From Clostridium fessum (GTDB lineage Bacteria > Bacillota > Clostridia > Lachnospirales > Lachnospiraceae): a stretch of DNA of 64,000 bases. The position numbers and the translations under genes are program-made. Position 1 is the stretch's first letter, and each line of letters starts with the position of its first letter. The stretch lies in the NCBI RefSeq assembly GCF_003024715.1, contig NZ_PYLO01000001.1:62001-126000 (forward strand). Direction: 5' to 3'. Of the stretch, positions 53,521 to 62,039 are shown piece after piece. Under the pieces are notes generated by a model. The model was not told where the DNA came from. It saw only the letters and a program-made list of their open reading frames with translations, and made no database searches.

Positions 53521-56500
53521 ATGGATAAGAATGCGATTAAAAAATTTGCTGTCTGGGCAAGAACAGAGCTAATTGCCCGTGTTTCCCTGAAAGGTGTGGA
53601 ATACGGTATCACAGAGGACAACATTGAGGATGCCAATGCGGACAGCGTTGGCGGCAAAGTCCTCACTGCCGATGAAAAGAAACAGCGTCAGGCTCTCATT
53701 GCCGAGATTAACGATAAAGGCTATAAGCAGGTCATGGAGGAGGTTGCCTACACTTGGTTTAACCGCTTCTCTGCTCTGCGATTTATGGAAGTCAACGGTT
53801 ATCTTCCTTCCCATGTGCGAGTATTCACGGACGAGGAAAACAACTTTAAGCCGCAGATTATAACCGAAGCTATTCATCTGGATTTGGATGGACTCAATAT
53901 GGAAAAGGTCTATGAGCTAAAAGATGCTGAAAAGACTGAAGAACTGTATAAATATTTGCTGATCGTGCAGTGCAACGCTCTGAATAAGATTCTGCCGGGA
54001 ATGTTCCAGAAGATTGCGGATTACACCGAGCTTCTTCTGCCGGATAATCTGCTCCGTGAAGGTAGTGTGATTCAGCAGATGATCGAGCTGATACCAGAGG
54101 AGGACTGGAAGGATGCTGTCCAGATCATCGGCTGGCTGTATGAAGCATATAACATCGAAAAGAATGAATTGGTTTACAATGGCAATATGTCAAAATCAAG
54201 AATCTCCAAGGATCTATTGCCAGCAGCAACAACGATTTTTACACCAGATTGGTCTGTTCGTTATATGGTAGAGAACAGCCTTGGTCGTTTATGGCTGGAG
54301 GGACACCCGGATGTGAAAGAGCAGCTTCTGCCGACAGAGGAAGAACAGTCTGCTTATGCTGCCGGAAATCGTGACCTGGAAGATGCCAAATGGCACTACT
54401 ATCTGGAAGAAGCTGAGCAGGAACCGGAAGTGCAGACACAGCTTGCCGAGATTCGTAAGGAATACGCCGCACTGACACCGGATCAGCTGAAAGTCATTGA
54501 CCCTTGCTCTGGCTCTGGTCATATTCTTGCATATATGTTTGATGTGCTGATAAAGATTTATGAATCCTATGGCTATACCACCCGTGAAGCAGTGGCAAGC
54601 ATTGTGGAAAATAATCTTTATGGTCTGGATATAGATGACCGTGCGGCACAGCTGGCTTACTTTGCGGTAATGATGAAAGCCCGTCAGTATGATCGTCGTT
54701 TTTTCAGCCGCGGCATTCAGCCCCATGTATATGCTATTGTGGAGAGTAATCATGTAGATAAATTCGCTATGTACTATTTCTGCAATGGTGATATGAAGCT
54801 CACAGCTACTATGGATACCATCATCAAAGAGCTGCATGATGCAAAGGAATATGGTTCTATTTTGAACATAACACCGCAGGATTGGTCTGCATTGTATGAT
54901 CGTTTTACTGAGATTACGGAAGATATCAATATGTCCCGTGAGACGGCACTCAGAGAATTACTGCCGTTGGTGCAGGTGGCGGAAGCATTGGCACAGAAGT
55001 ATGATGTGGTTGTGACGAATCCGCCGTATTTAGGTAGTTCGAGATTTAGTCCTAAATTAGATTCATTTGTAAAAGAGCATTATCCAGATGTAAAAACAGA
55101 TTTTTCAATGGTAATGTTTAAACATTCTTTGAGAGATTTATGCAAAGATAAAGGATATGTTTCCTTTATTACAACAACTTCATGGATGTTTTTATCGAGT
55201 TTTGAAAAATTACGAGAGTATGTGATTGATGGGTATACTTTTGGTTCGTTGGTTGATTTTGGAACAGAATTATTTGAAGGTAAGGTAGGGCATAATCCGA
55301 TCGTGGCATGGGTGAATTGCAAGTCAAACATTAAAGCAAATATGACAGCAATACGATTAGTGGACTATTGTTATTCAAAGCGTGATGAAAAAGAAGCAGA
55401 GTTCTTTAATTCTCAAAATCTCTATGTTTCAAATCAGAATAAATTTAAAATGATACCAGGAAGTCCTATTGCATATTGGTGGGAGAATTTCAAAATTTTT
55501 TCATTGCCGCAAGTTCAAGATTTCTATGAATCCGCAGGGAGAAATAAAACACATAACAATGAATTATATACAAGAAATTGGTGGGAAATATGTGATATGG
55601 ACAGATGGCAGCCGTATGCAAATGGAGGTCCTTTCAGAAGATGGGAAGGAAATTCGCTTGATGTTGTTGATTGGTCTATTGCCGCTAAAGAGTTTTATGC
55701 AAGTCATGGAGGTTTATATAATCAGAAGTATTGTGGAAAGAGAGGTATTTGTTGGAATTTAATTACATCTTACAAAAATGGCTTTAGAATAAAATATAAG
55801 AATTATCATTATAGCTCTGCCGCACCCACTATTATTGCAAAAAAAGAAAATTTTGATTTTTGGATGCTTGCATTTTTGAATGGGATTGTAGCTTCTACAA
55901 TTTTAAACATGTATAATCCTACACTTAATACAACTGTTGGAGATATTCTTAGTTTACCAGTCCAGTTCAAGAAAAGAGAACAAATTGAACCTATTGCAGA
56001 GAAAAACGTAGAACTTTCACAAACTGACTGGGATTCTTTTGAAACCTCATGGGACTTTCAGCACCATCCACTGCTTCGTAAAGTTTCTACCATTGCGGAA
56101 GCCTTTGAACAATGGAAAACGGAATGTGATGACCGTTTTAATCAGCTGAAAACTAATGAGGAAGAACTGAACCGTATTTTCATTGACATTTATGGCTTGC
56201 AGGACGAGCTGACACCGGAAGTTGAGGATAAGGATGTCACTGTCCGCAAGGCTGACCTTGGCAGAGATATTCGTTCTTTCATTTCCTATGCGGTTGGCTG
56301 TATGTTTGGTCGCTACTCTCTGGATGTGGACGGTCTTGCCTATGCAGGTGGCGAATGGGATGCCAGCAAGTATGCTTCTTTTGCTGCGGATAAGGATAAC
56401 ATTATCCCGATTTGCGACGATGAATACTTCGAGGATGATATGGTTGGTCTGTTTGTAGAGTTCGTGAAAACCGTTTACGGTGCAGATACTCTGGATGAAA

Positions 56501-56967
56501 ACCTGAAGTTTATTGCCGACGCTCTGGGTGGCAAAGGTCAGCCGAAGGATGTGATTCGGAATTACTTCCTGAGCGACTTCTACTCCGACCACTGCAAGAT
56601 TTATCAAAAACGCCCGATTTACTGGCTGTTTGACAGTGGTAAAAAGAATGGCTTTAAGGCTCTGATTTATATGCACCGCTATCAGCCGGACACCATTGCC
56701 CGTATCCGTACCGACTATGTGCATGAACAGCAGGCTCGTTATCGCACCGCCATTGCCGATTTGGAACAGCGTATTGCCAATGCTTCCACTGGCGAGCGTG
56801 TGAAGCTGAATAAAAAGCTGACCACCTTACAGGCACAGGATACCGAAATCAGAACCTACGAGGAAAAGATTCATCACCTTGCCGACCAGATGATTTCCAT
56901 TGACTTGGACGATGGCGTGAAGAAGAATTATGCAATTTTCCAGGATGTTTTGGCTAAAATAAAGTAA
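53521..56967 (+). CDS. pglX: BREX adenine-specific DNA methyltransferase PglX (BrxX)
   Basis: 1148 residues. The start MDKNAIKKFAVWARTELI is typical. SAM-binding motif DPCSGSGHIL begins at Asp327 and the catalytic NPPY motif at Asn500, which marks N6-adenine methylation. The target-recognition region after NPPY (about 505-825) is visibly AT-rich compared with both flanks. PglX marks host DNA at one non-palindromic site and is needed for phage discrimination. It lies 37 bp after the SEFIR gene with only a weak AAAGGAAAA as ribosome binding site, because the original strong site sits before SEFIR. Confidence 0.96.
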   Translation: MDKNAIKKFAVWARTELIARVSLKGVEYGITEDNIEDANADSVGGKVLTADEKKQRQALIAEINDKGYKQVMEEVAYTWFNRFSALRFMEVNGYLPSHVRVFTDEENNFKPQIITEAIHLDLDGLNMEKVYELKDAEKTEELYKYLLIVQCNALNKILPGMFQKIADYTELLLPDNLLREGSVIQQMIELIPEEDWKDAVQIIGWLYEAYNIEKNELVYNGNMSKSRISKDLLPAATTIFTPDWSVRYMVENSLGRLWLEGHPDVKEQLLPTEEEQSAYAAGNRDLEDAKWHYYLEEAEQEPEVQTQLAEIRKEYAALTPDQLKVIDPCSGSGHILAYMFDVLIKIYESYGYTTREAVASIVENNLYGLDIDDRAAQLAYFAVMMKARQYDRRFFSRGIQPHVYAIVESNHVDKFAMYYFCNGDMKLTATMDTIIKELHDAKEYGSILNITPQDWSALYDRFTEITEDINMSRETALRELLPLVQVAEALAQKYDVVVTNPPYLGSSRFSPKLDSFVKEHYPDVKTDFSMVMFKHSLRDLCKDKGYVSFITTTSWMFLSSFEKLREYVIDGYTFGSLVDFGTELFEGKVGHNPIVAWVNCKSNIKANMTAIRLVDYCYSKRDEKEAEFFNSQNLYVSNQNKFKMIPGSPIAYWWENFKIFSLPQVQDFYESAGRNKTHNNELYTRNWWEICDMDRWQPYANGGPFRRWEGNSLDVVDWSIAAKEFYASHGGLYNQKYCGKRGICWNLITSYKNGFRIKYKNYHYSSAAPTIIAKKENFDFWMLAFLNGIVASTILNMYNPTLNTTVGDILSLPVQFKKREQIEPIAEKNVELSQTDWDSFETSWDFQHHPLLRKVSTIAEAFEQWKTECDDRFNQLKTNEEELNRIFIDIYGLQDELTPEVEDKDVTVRKADLGRDIRSFISYAVGCMFGRYSLDVDGLAYAGGEWDASKYASFAADKDNIIPICDDEYFEDDMVGLFVEFVKTVYGADTLDENLKFIADALGGKGQPKDVIRNYFLSDFYSDHCKIYQKRPIYWLFDSGKKNGFKALIYMHRYQPDTIARIRTDYVHEQQARYRTAIADLEQRIANASTGERVKLNKKLTTLQAQDTEIRTYEEKIHHLADQMISIDLDDGVKKNYAIFQDVLAKIK

Positions 56968-56979
56968 GGAGGGATAGTT

Positions 56980-58398
56980 ATCGAACCGAAACAAAAGAAA
57001 TCTGTTCTCTTGGGGAATGGAGTAAACATACAGTTTGGTGGAAAAGCCTATTCAAATAGATTCATTTTGTCAAGAATTATCTTTAACGCACAGTGCGATA
57101 AGTATGATAGTCTTTTTGAAGGTACGCTGTCGGGAAGTGAAATTGAACAGATATTTCGAGGACTTCTTCCTACTGTAAATGCTGTGCTTGATGGAAAATA
57201 TGATAAAGTCAATGCTGACGATGTAGTGAAAAGAGCTGTAATGGAGTTCAAGGCACAAAACGCAGAACGCAGCAAATTTGAGCATTATTATGAAATTCCA
57301 TTAGAAGATTGGTTTTTGTTACTTCGATTATTCTTCATGGATAATCCAGATTTGAGTGATATGTGGAAAGCATCAAAACAAGGATTTGAATGGATGATTC
57401 TGGATGCTATCTATAATGCTGGTAAAATTCAAGAAATTTATCAAAAAATGAAAAAGCCTGTCAAACATTTTTTTAAATCGTTTGATTCGATATTTACATT
57501 GAATTATGATAATAATATTGAAAAGTTGACTAATAAAACAATTTACCATTTGCATGGGGATTATTCTGTCCTTGCAGATTCTGAAAATCCTGAAACAGTT
57601 CAGGGATTTTTGAACAAGCAAAACGGAAAAATTGTTATGAATCCAGATTATCTGCAATGTTATTGTAATGCGCTACTTAATTTTAGTGGACAGAATAAAT
57701 ATAAAGAAGCTCAGGATAAAGTGAAAGGAATTGAGGCACTTCAAAGACTAAAGCAATTACATGATTCGGATGTAGAGAAATTTGAGATAATGAGAGCAGG
57801 TGTAGAATCAGAAAAAGCTCAAATTATAGATACTTATATCAAACATCCAGAACTGAAAATTGCTACGGATTATCATTTTGGGGAACTTGAAAAACTTTCA
57901 GGTGAATTGCATATTATAGGGCTTTCACCACAGAATGACAGTCATATATTTGCTTGTATAGAAAAAAGCTCATTAGATAAGGTGGTTTTCTATTCGTATG
58001 GTGAGCCGCCAAAGAAATTGCCATTGACTAAACCATATGAATTTGCAGATATTAAGCAGTTATGGAAGTCATTGGATGCGAATCAGCCACAATATAATTG
58101 TGGTAGAAAATATCCGGATTCTGATGAAGCTAAAAAGTTTTTTGAACTTTTTAATGCATTATCCCTTGATCCGATCACAAAAGAAGAAATTGAGAAAGAA
58201 GCAAATTCAATTCCTGAATATATGGCGTTGCCATTATGCAAAGAAGCTATGAATTTGATTAAGGTTCAGACAACACCAAAAAGTGAAGAAGAACTTATGA
58301 AACAGTTTAGAATGGTTAGTAGAATAGCTTTAAGAGAGGGAATTTATCCGTCTGCTTTTTATTTGATTTTAATAGACAATTTTTCAAAATTATCGTAA
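56980..58398 (+). CDS. AbiH/SIR2-like abortive-infection protein (non-canonical start)
   Basis: 472 residues if read from ATC at 56980. The N-terminus VLLGNGVNIQFGG is a Rossmann-like nucleotide-binding loop; the middle holds FTLNYDNNIE and YHLHGDY, and the C-terminal part LHIIGLSPQNDSHI. This order is shared by AbiH and SIR2-like defence proteins. The likely role is phage-triggered suicide, possibly by NAD hydrolysis; that is inference. No ATG, GTG or TTG lies between the strong GGAGGG (56969-56973) and the conserved loop. ATC at 56980 has the right spacing; the first ordinary start, TTG 57010, would cut into the loop. Composition is AT-rich. Confidence 0.65.
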   Translation: MEPKQKKSVLLGNGVNIQFGGKAYSNRFILSRIIFNAQCDKYDSLFEGTLSGSEIEQIFRGLLPTVNAVLDGKYDKVNADDVVKRAVMEFKAQNAERSKFEHYYEIPLEDWFLLLRLFFMDNPDLSDMWKASKQGFEWMILDAIYNAGKIQEIYQKMKKPVKHFFKSFDSIFTLNYDNNIEKLTNKTIYHLHGDYSVLADSENPETVQGFLNKQNGKIVMNPDYLQCYCNALLNFSGQNKYKEAQDKVKGIEALQRLKQLHDSDVEKFEIMRAGVESEKAQIIDTYIKHPELKIATDYHFGELEKLSGELHIIGLSPQNDSHIFACIEKSSLDKVVFYSYGEPPKKLPLTKPYEFADIKQLWKSLDANQPQYNCGRKYPDSDEAKKFFELFNALSLDPITKEEIEKEANSIPEYMALPLCKEAMNLIKVQTTPKSEEELMKQFRMVSRIALREGIYPSAFYLILIDNFSKLS

Positions 58399-58413
58399 AA
58401 GGAGGGCTTGCAT

Positions 58414-58653
58414 ATGATAACGGATGAAAGAATCAAAAATTCCAGTGAGCTGGAGTTTGCTGTATTTTGTATTGAAAATGTAGCAGCAAAGCTGGGTGTG
58501 GATGCAGAGCGTGTCTATCAGGCATTTACTGAACAGAGTGATATTTTGCACGGTTACATCGTGCCGGAATATGAAGTGCTGCATACCCAGAGTCGGGAAT
58601 ATATCGTTGATGACCTCCTTGATGTGATGAAAGAAAGGGGTGTGGAAGTATGA
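58414..58653 (+). CDS. DUF3791 protein, first of the trio
   Basis: 79 residues. The DUF3791 pattern is clear: ELEFAVFCIENVAAKLG, VYQAF, GYIVPEYEVLHTQSREYIVDDLL. Start is the ATG at 58414, 7 bp after GGAGGG; TTG 58408 is too close to that site. The stop overlaps the next start (ATGA). DUF3791 genes commonly sit next to DUF3990 genes, which suggests an antitoxin-like or partner role; this is not proven. Confidence 0.82.
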   Translation: MITDERIKNSSELEFAVFCIENVAAKLGVDAERVYQAFTEQSDILHGYIVPEYEVLHTQSREYIVDDLLDVMKERGVEV

Positions 58654-59120
58654 TTCTCTATCATGGTTCTTTCTTAGAGATTGCAAAGCCGGATTTGGTT
58701 CATTCCCGTCCCAATGTAGATTTCGGGCGTGGCTTCTATGTCACGCCGCTGTATGAACAGGCGGCGAAGTGGTGCGGCAAGTTCAAACGCCGTGGGAAAG
58801 ATGGCATTATCTCTCGGTATGAATACGATGAAAGCCGGGAATCTGAACTGAAAACGCTGAAATTTGATTCTTATTCCGAAGAATGGCTGGATTTCATTCT
58901 GAACTGCCGCAGCGGAAAAGATTCGACAGATTACGACCTTGTTGTGGGCGGTGTTGCCAATGATAAGGTGTTCAATACCGTGGAGCTGTTTTTTGACGGA
59001 CTGATTGATAAAACGGAAGCTATCAACCGCCTGCGTTATGAAAAGCCGAACCTGCAAATATGTTTCCGCACAGAGAAAGCACTATCTATGTTGCATTTTG
59101 AAGGGAGTGAAGCACTATGA
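58650..59120 (+). CDS. DUF3990 protein, ADP-ribosyltransferase-like
   Basis: 156 residues, single domain. Motifs resemble an H-Y-E ADP-ribosyltransferase: LYHGS (His5), DFGRGFYVT (Tyr30), and FNTVELFF (Glu112), preceded by DLVVGGVANDKVF. This suggests NAD-dependent modification of a protein or nucleic acid, i.e. a toxin-like effector. It is translationally coupled to DUF3791 genes on both sides by 4-bp overlaps. The family's activity has not been established to my knowledge; the triad is read from the sequence. Confidence 0.78.
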   Translation: MILYHGSFLEIAKPDLVHSRPNVDFGRGFYVTPLYEQAAKWCGKFKRRGKDGIISRYEYDESRESELKTLKFDSYSEEWLDFILNCRSGKDSTDYDLVVGGVANDKVFNTVELFFDGLIDKTEAINRLRYEKPNLQICFRTEKALSMLHFEGSEAL

Positions 59121-59335
59121 CAGCGAACCCGATTTTGCTTCAGAAAAAATATAGCCGTGTTATTGAATGCTTTGCTAAACAGCAGGGACTTTCGCTGGAT
59201 GCGGCATTGGATTTCTTTTATCATTCCCAGGTTTATCAGCTGATCCGTGATGGTGTTTCTGATATGCACTGCATGAGCGATGCGTATCTGGCAGAGGAAC
59301 TGGAACAGGAATATGCCGAGAAAACCGCCGGATAA
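59117..59335 (+). CDS. Second DUF3791-like protein
   Basis: 72 residues. Shares the DUF3791 pattern in a shorter form: YSRVIECFAKQQGLSLDAALDFFYHSQVYQLIRDG, then the acidic tail. It overlaps the DUF3990 stop by four bases. Having a small partner gene on each side of DUF3990 hints at a three-part toxin-antitoxin-like module. Family membership is likely but weaker than for the first copy. Confidence 0.65.
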   Translation: MTANPILLQKKYSRVIECFAKQQGLSLDAALDFFYHSQVYQLIRDGVSDMHCMSDAYLAEELEQEYAEKTAG

Positions 59336-59400
59336 GTGCCGTTAAACCGCCGGATACTACAAAAAGTGCCGGGAAAGTGCCGACAAAATGCCGGATACCA
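59322..59400. repeat. Iterated CCGCCGGATA / GTGCCG repeats before pglZ
   Basis: AAACCGCCGGATA occurs at 59322-59334 and again at 59344-59356 (22-bp period). RTGCCG occurs repeatedly between 59336 and 59394. The first copy covers the stop codon of the small DUF3791-like gene. Possibly a recombination junction. Confidence 0.55.
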
Positions 59401-59421
59401 AGGAAGGAAAGAAAGTGACTT

Positions 59422-62019
59422 ATGGATACAGACAAAGTAATACAAGACTTAAACCGCAGGTTTGCTGCACTTCTGCCGGAGTTTTATCAGCGTCGTATCA
59501 TCTTCTGGTACGATGAAGATAAGGAATTTGAGGATAAACTGGACGAAGTGGTTCTGGAAAATGCAAAGATAATTGCTCTGACCGGAAACAATGCCTTTTC
59601 TGTGAAGAAACTGCTTTCAGTGGACGATCTGACCACAAACTATCTGGTTTACAGTCCATTAGCATATAACCGCCCGGATGATAACTGGCTTCTGGATGTG
59701 GAGCTTTATAGTGAGGAGTTCCGGGCAGACCTGATTTCTATTTGGATGGATGAGATGGGTCTTACATCGAATCCGGCCATGCGGAAGCAGGTCAAGAATT
59801 ATCGTGCTTATTTCAATGCGAAAGACCGCCGATTGAAAGTCAGCACACAGAATAAAGTTCCGGCAACGCCTGCACAGCTGCACATGGCTGTCATGGCGGC
59901 AATTTGTGGATTAAAAGACGCACAGCCGAATATGATTTTCCGTAGCGTGTTCCGTGCTGGATTGGATTTGAAGAACAATACTGTTTATCAGGATTTTGTA
60001 AAATATCATGTTGACGGTGCATTTTGGACAATGGTTCGCCAGGGCTGCGGATTTGTGGAGGAAGAACCAGACCTCGGACGGCTGGCAATTCATTTGCTTT
60101 TGACCGCCGCTACCCGTACCATGCGGCAGGAATATCTCGCCGGACTGGATAGCTTTATTTCCATGCCGCATCAGGCATATTGCTATGATTTTATTTCCGA
60201 GTGGCTGCACAGCGAGGATATTCAGCAGTTATATGATGTGGCACGGTATGTTGAAGATGAAGCCCGTCTGCATCAGCGTTTTGAAAAGCTGATGGTGGAC
60301 GATCTGGCAGGAACCGAGTGTTTCCCGTGCATCAACGAAGTGATTTTGACAAAGCTGATGACAGAGATCAGCGACCATATCATTGATGTAGATATGATTA
60401 CTTCCACCGTTGAAAAGCGAAGAACCTGTGCGTGGTATGAGCCGTTTGAGAATTTCTATGACGGTATCCTGCAAGTGGCGAATATGCAGAGCTTTTTCAA
60501 GGAACACTCTGTCGGATTCCATACTGCCGAAGCAAAAGGCATCTGGAAAGAATATACGGAAAGCTACTATCAGATGGATACCTATTACCGTTTGTTTCAT
60601 CTGAGTTTCCAAAAGAGTCTGGAGACTTCCAATATTCTGCTGGATGATTTGTTTAAGCACGTTGTTGATAAAGTGGAAGGACTCTATACTCACTGGTTCT
60701 TGGGTGAATTGGGTAATAACTGGTCAGATGTGTGTGCGGATGAACTGGCAACCTGCGGTAAGGTTTTGGAAGTGCCGCAGCAGGAAGAATTTTACCGTTC
60801 TCGCATTAAGACTTCGAATACCAAGGTATTTGTGATTATTTCAGATGCTATGCGATATGAAGTGGCGGCAACTATGGCAGATCAACTTCAGAGAGAAACG
60901 CAGAGTAAGGTTTCCATCAGTAGTATGCAGAGTATCTTCCCGTCTATCACAAAGTTTGGTATGGCAGCGTTATTGCCACATAAAGAACTGACAGTAGAAG
61001 TTCGGAACGATATTTTGACGGTTCTGGCAGATGGTCAGTCTACGGCAAGCACTTACCGGGATGAAGTCCTGAAATCAGAAGATCCGGCGAGTGTGGCTTT
61101 GAAATACAATGACATCATTGCCATGAAACGAGCAGAACGAAGTGCGCTGGTAAAGGGCATGGATGTGGTTTACATTTATCACGATACTATTGATGAAGCC
61201 AGCCATACTTCTGACACCGCTGTTTTTTCTGCCTGTGATAAGGCAATTTCAGAGTTAAAAAACCTTGTGCGTATTATTGTGAATGAATTTGGCGGTACGA
61301 ATATTCTGATTACGGCTGACCACGGATTCCTTTATACATATAGTCCGCTGACTGAGGATGACAAGGTAGATAAGACCAGCTTTAACGGCATGGATGTGGA
61401 ATATGGCAGACGCTATGCAATCATGCAAAAAGGCGCACAACCGAACTATCTGTTGCCTGTGAAGTTCCTGGGCGGCAAAACGGAATTTGATGGATTTGCA
61501 CCGAGGGAAAGTATCCGTATCAAGATGAATGGCGGCGGCATGAACTTTGTCCATGGCGGTATCAGCTTACAGGAAATGGTTGTTCCGGTGATCGAGTACC
61601 ATTATCTCCGCAATGATTCTATGGAATACAAGCGTAATAAACAGAAATATGATACCAAGCCGGTAACAGTCAATTTGCTGTCTGCAAACCGTAAAATTAG
61701 CAATATGATTTTCTCATTGAACTTTTATCAGAAGGATTCAGTCAGTGCAAACCGTGAAGCGGCTACCTATCATGTTTACTTTACGGACGAAAATGGCAAG
61801 CAGATCAGTGATGTTCAGAAGATTATTGCAGATAAAACCAGCGACAACGGTGCAGAGAGAACTTTCCGTTGCCAGTTTAATCTGAAGTCTCTGAAATACA
61901 GCAATACTGCTACTTACTATCTGGTAATTGCAGATGAACAGAGCTTGCAGATGCCGCAGCGTGAGCCGTTCCAGATTGACATCGCCTTTGCGGTGGATGA
62001 GTTCGATTTCTTTAGTTAA
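59422..62019 (+). CDS. pglZ: BREX protein PglZ
   Basis: 865 residues, alkaline-phosphatase-superfamily fold. The metal-binding SDAMRYE motif begins at Ser474-Asp475 and ADHGFLYTY carries Asp633-His634. PglZ is the signature protein of BREX; its catalytic role in phage defence is not fully known. The helical N-terminal half (1-460) is typical of type 1. AAGGAAGGAAAG precedes the ATG. It is separated from pglX by two inserted modules, while type 1 systems usually have pglX and pglZ adjacent. brxL follows 20 bp later. Confidence 0.95.
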   Translation: MDTDKVIQDLNRRFAALLPEFYQRRIIFWYDEDKEFEDKLDEVVLENAKIIALTGNNAFSVKKLLSVDDLTTNYLVYSPLAYNRPDDNWLLDVELYSEEFRADLISIWMDEMGLTSNPAMRKQVKNYRAYFNAKDRRLKVSTQNKVPATPAQLHMAVMAAICGLKDAQPNMIFRSVFRAGLDLKNNTVYQDFVKYHVDGAFWTMVRQGCGFVEEEPDLGRLAIHLLLTAATRTMRQEYLAGLDSFISMPHQAYCYDFISEWLHSEDIQQLYDVARYVEDEARLHQRFEKLMVDDLAGTECFPCINEVILTKLMTEISDHIIDVDMITSTVEKRRTCAWYEPFENFYDGILQVANMQSFFKEHSVGFHTAEAKGIWKEYTESYYQMDTYYRLFHLSFQKSLETSNILLDDLFKHVVDKVEGLYTHWFLGELGNNWSDVCADELATCGKVLEVPQQEEFYRSRIKTSNTKVFVIISDAMRYEVAATMADQLQRETQSKVSISSMQSIFPSITKFGMAALLPHKELTVEVRNDILTVLADGQSTASTYRDEVLKSEDPASVALKYNDIIAMKRAERSALVKGMDVVYIYHDTIDEASHTSDTAVFSACDKAISELKNLVRIIVNEFGGTNILITADHGFLYTYSPLTEDDKVDKTSFNGMDVEYGRRYAIMQKGAQPNYLLPVKFLGGKTEFDGFAPRESIRIKMNGGGMNFVHGGISLQEMVVPVIEYHYLRNDSMEYKRNKQKYDTKPVTVNLLSANRKISNMIFSLNFYQKDSVSANREAATYHVYFTDENGKQISDVQKIIADKTSDNGAERTFRCQFNLKSLKYSNTATYYLVIADEQSLQMPQREPFQIDIAFAVDEFDFFS

Positions 62020-62039
62020 TACCGCAGGAGGATAGAAAG

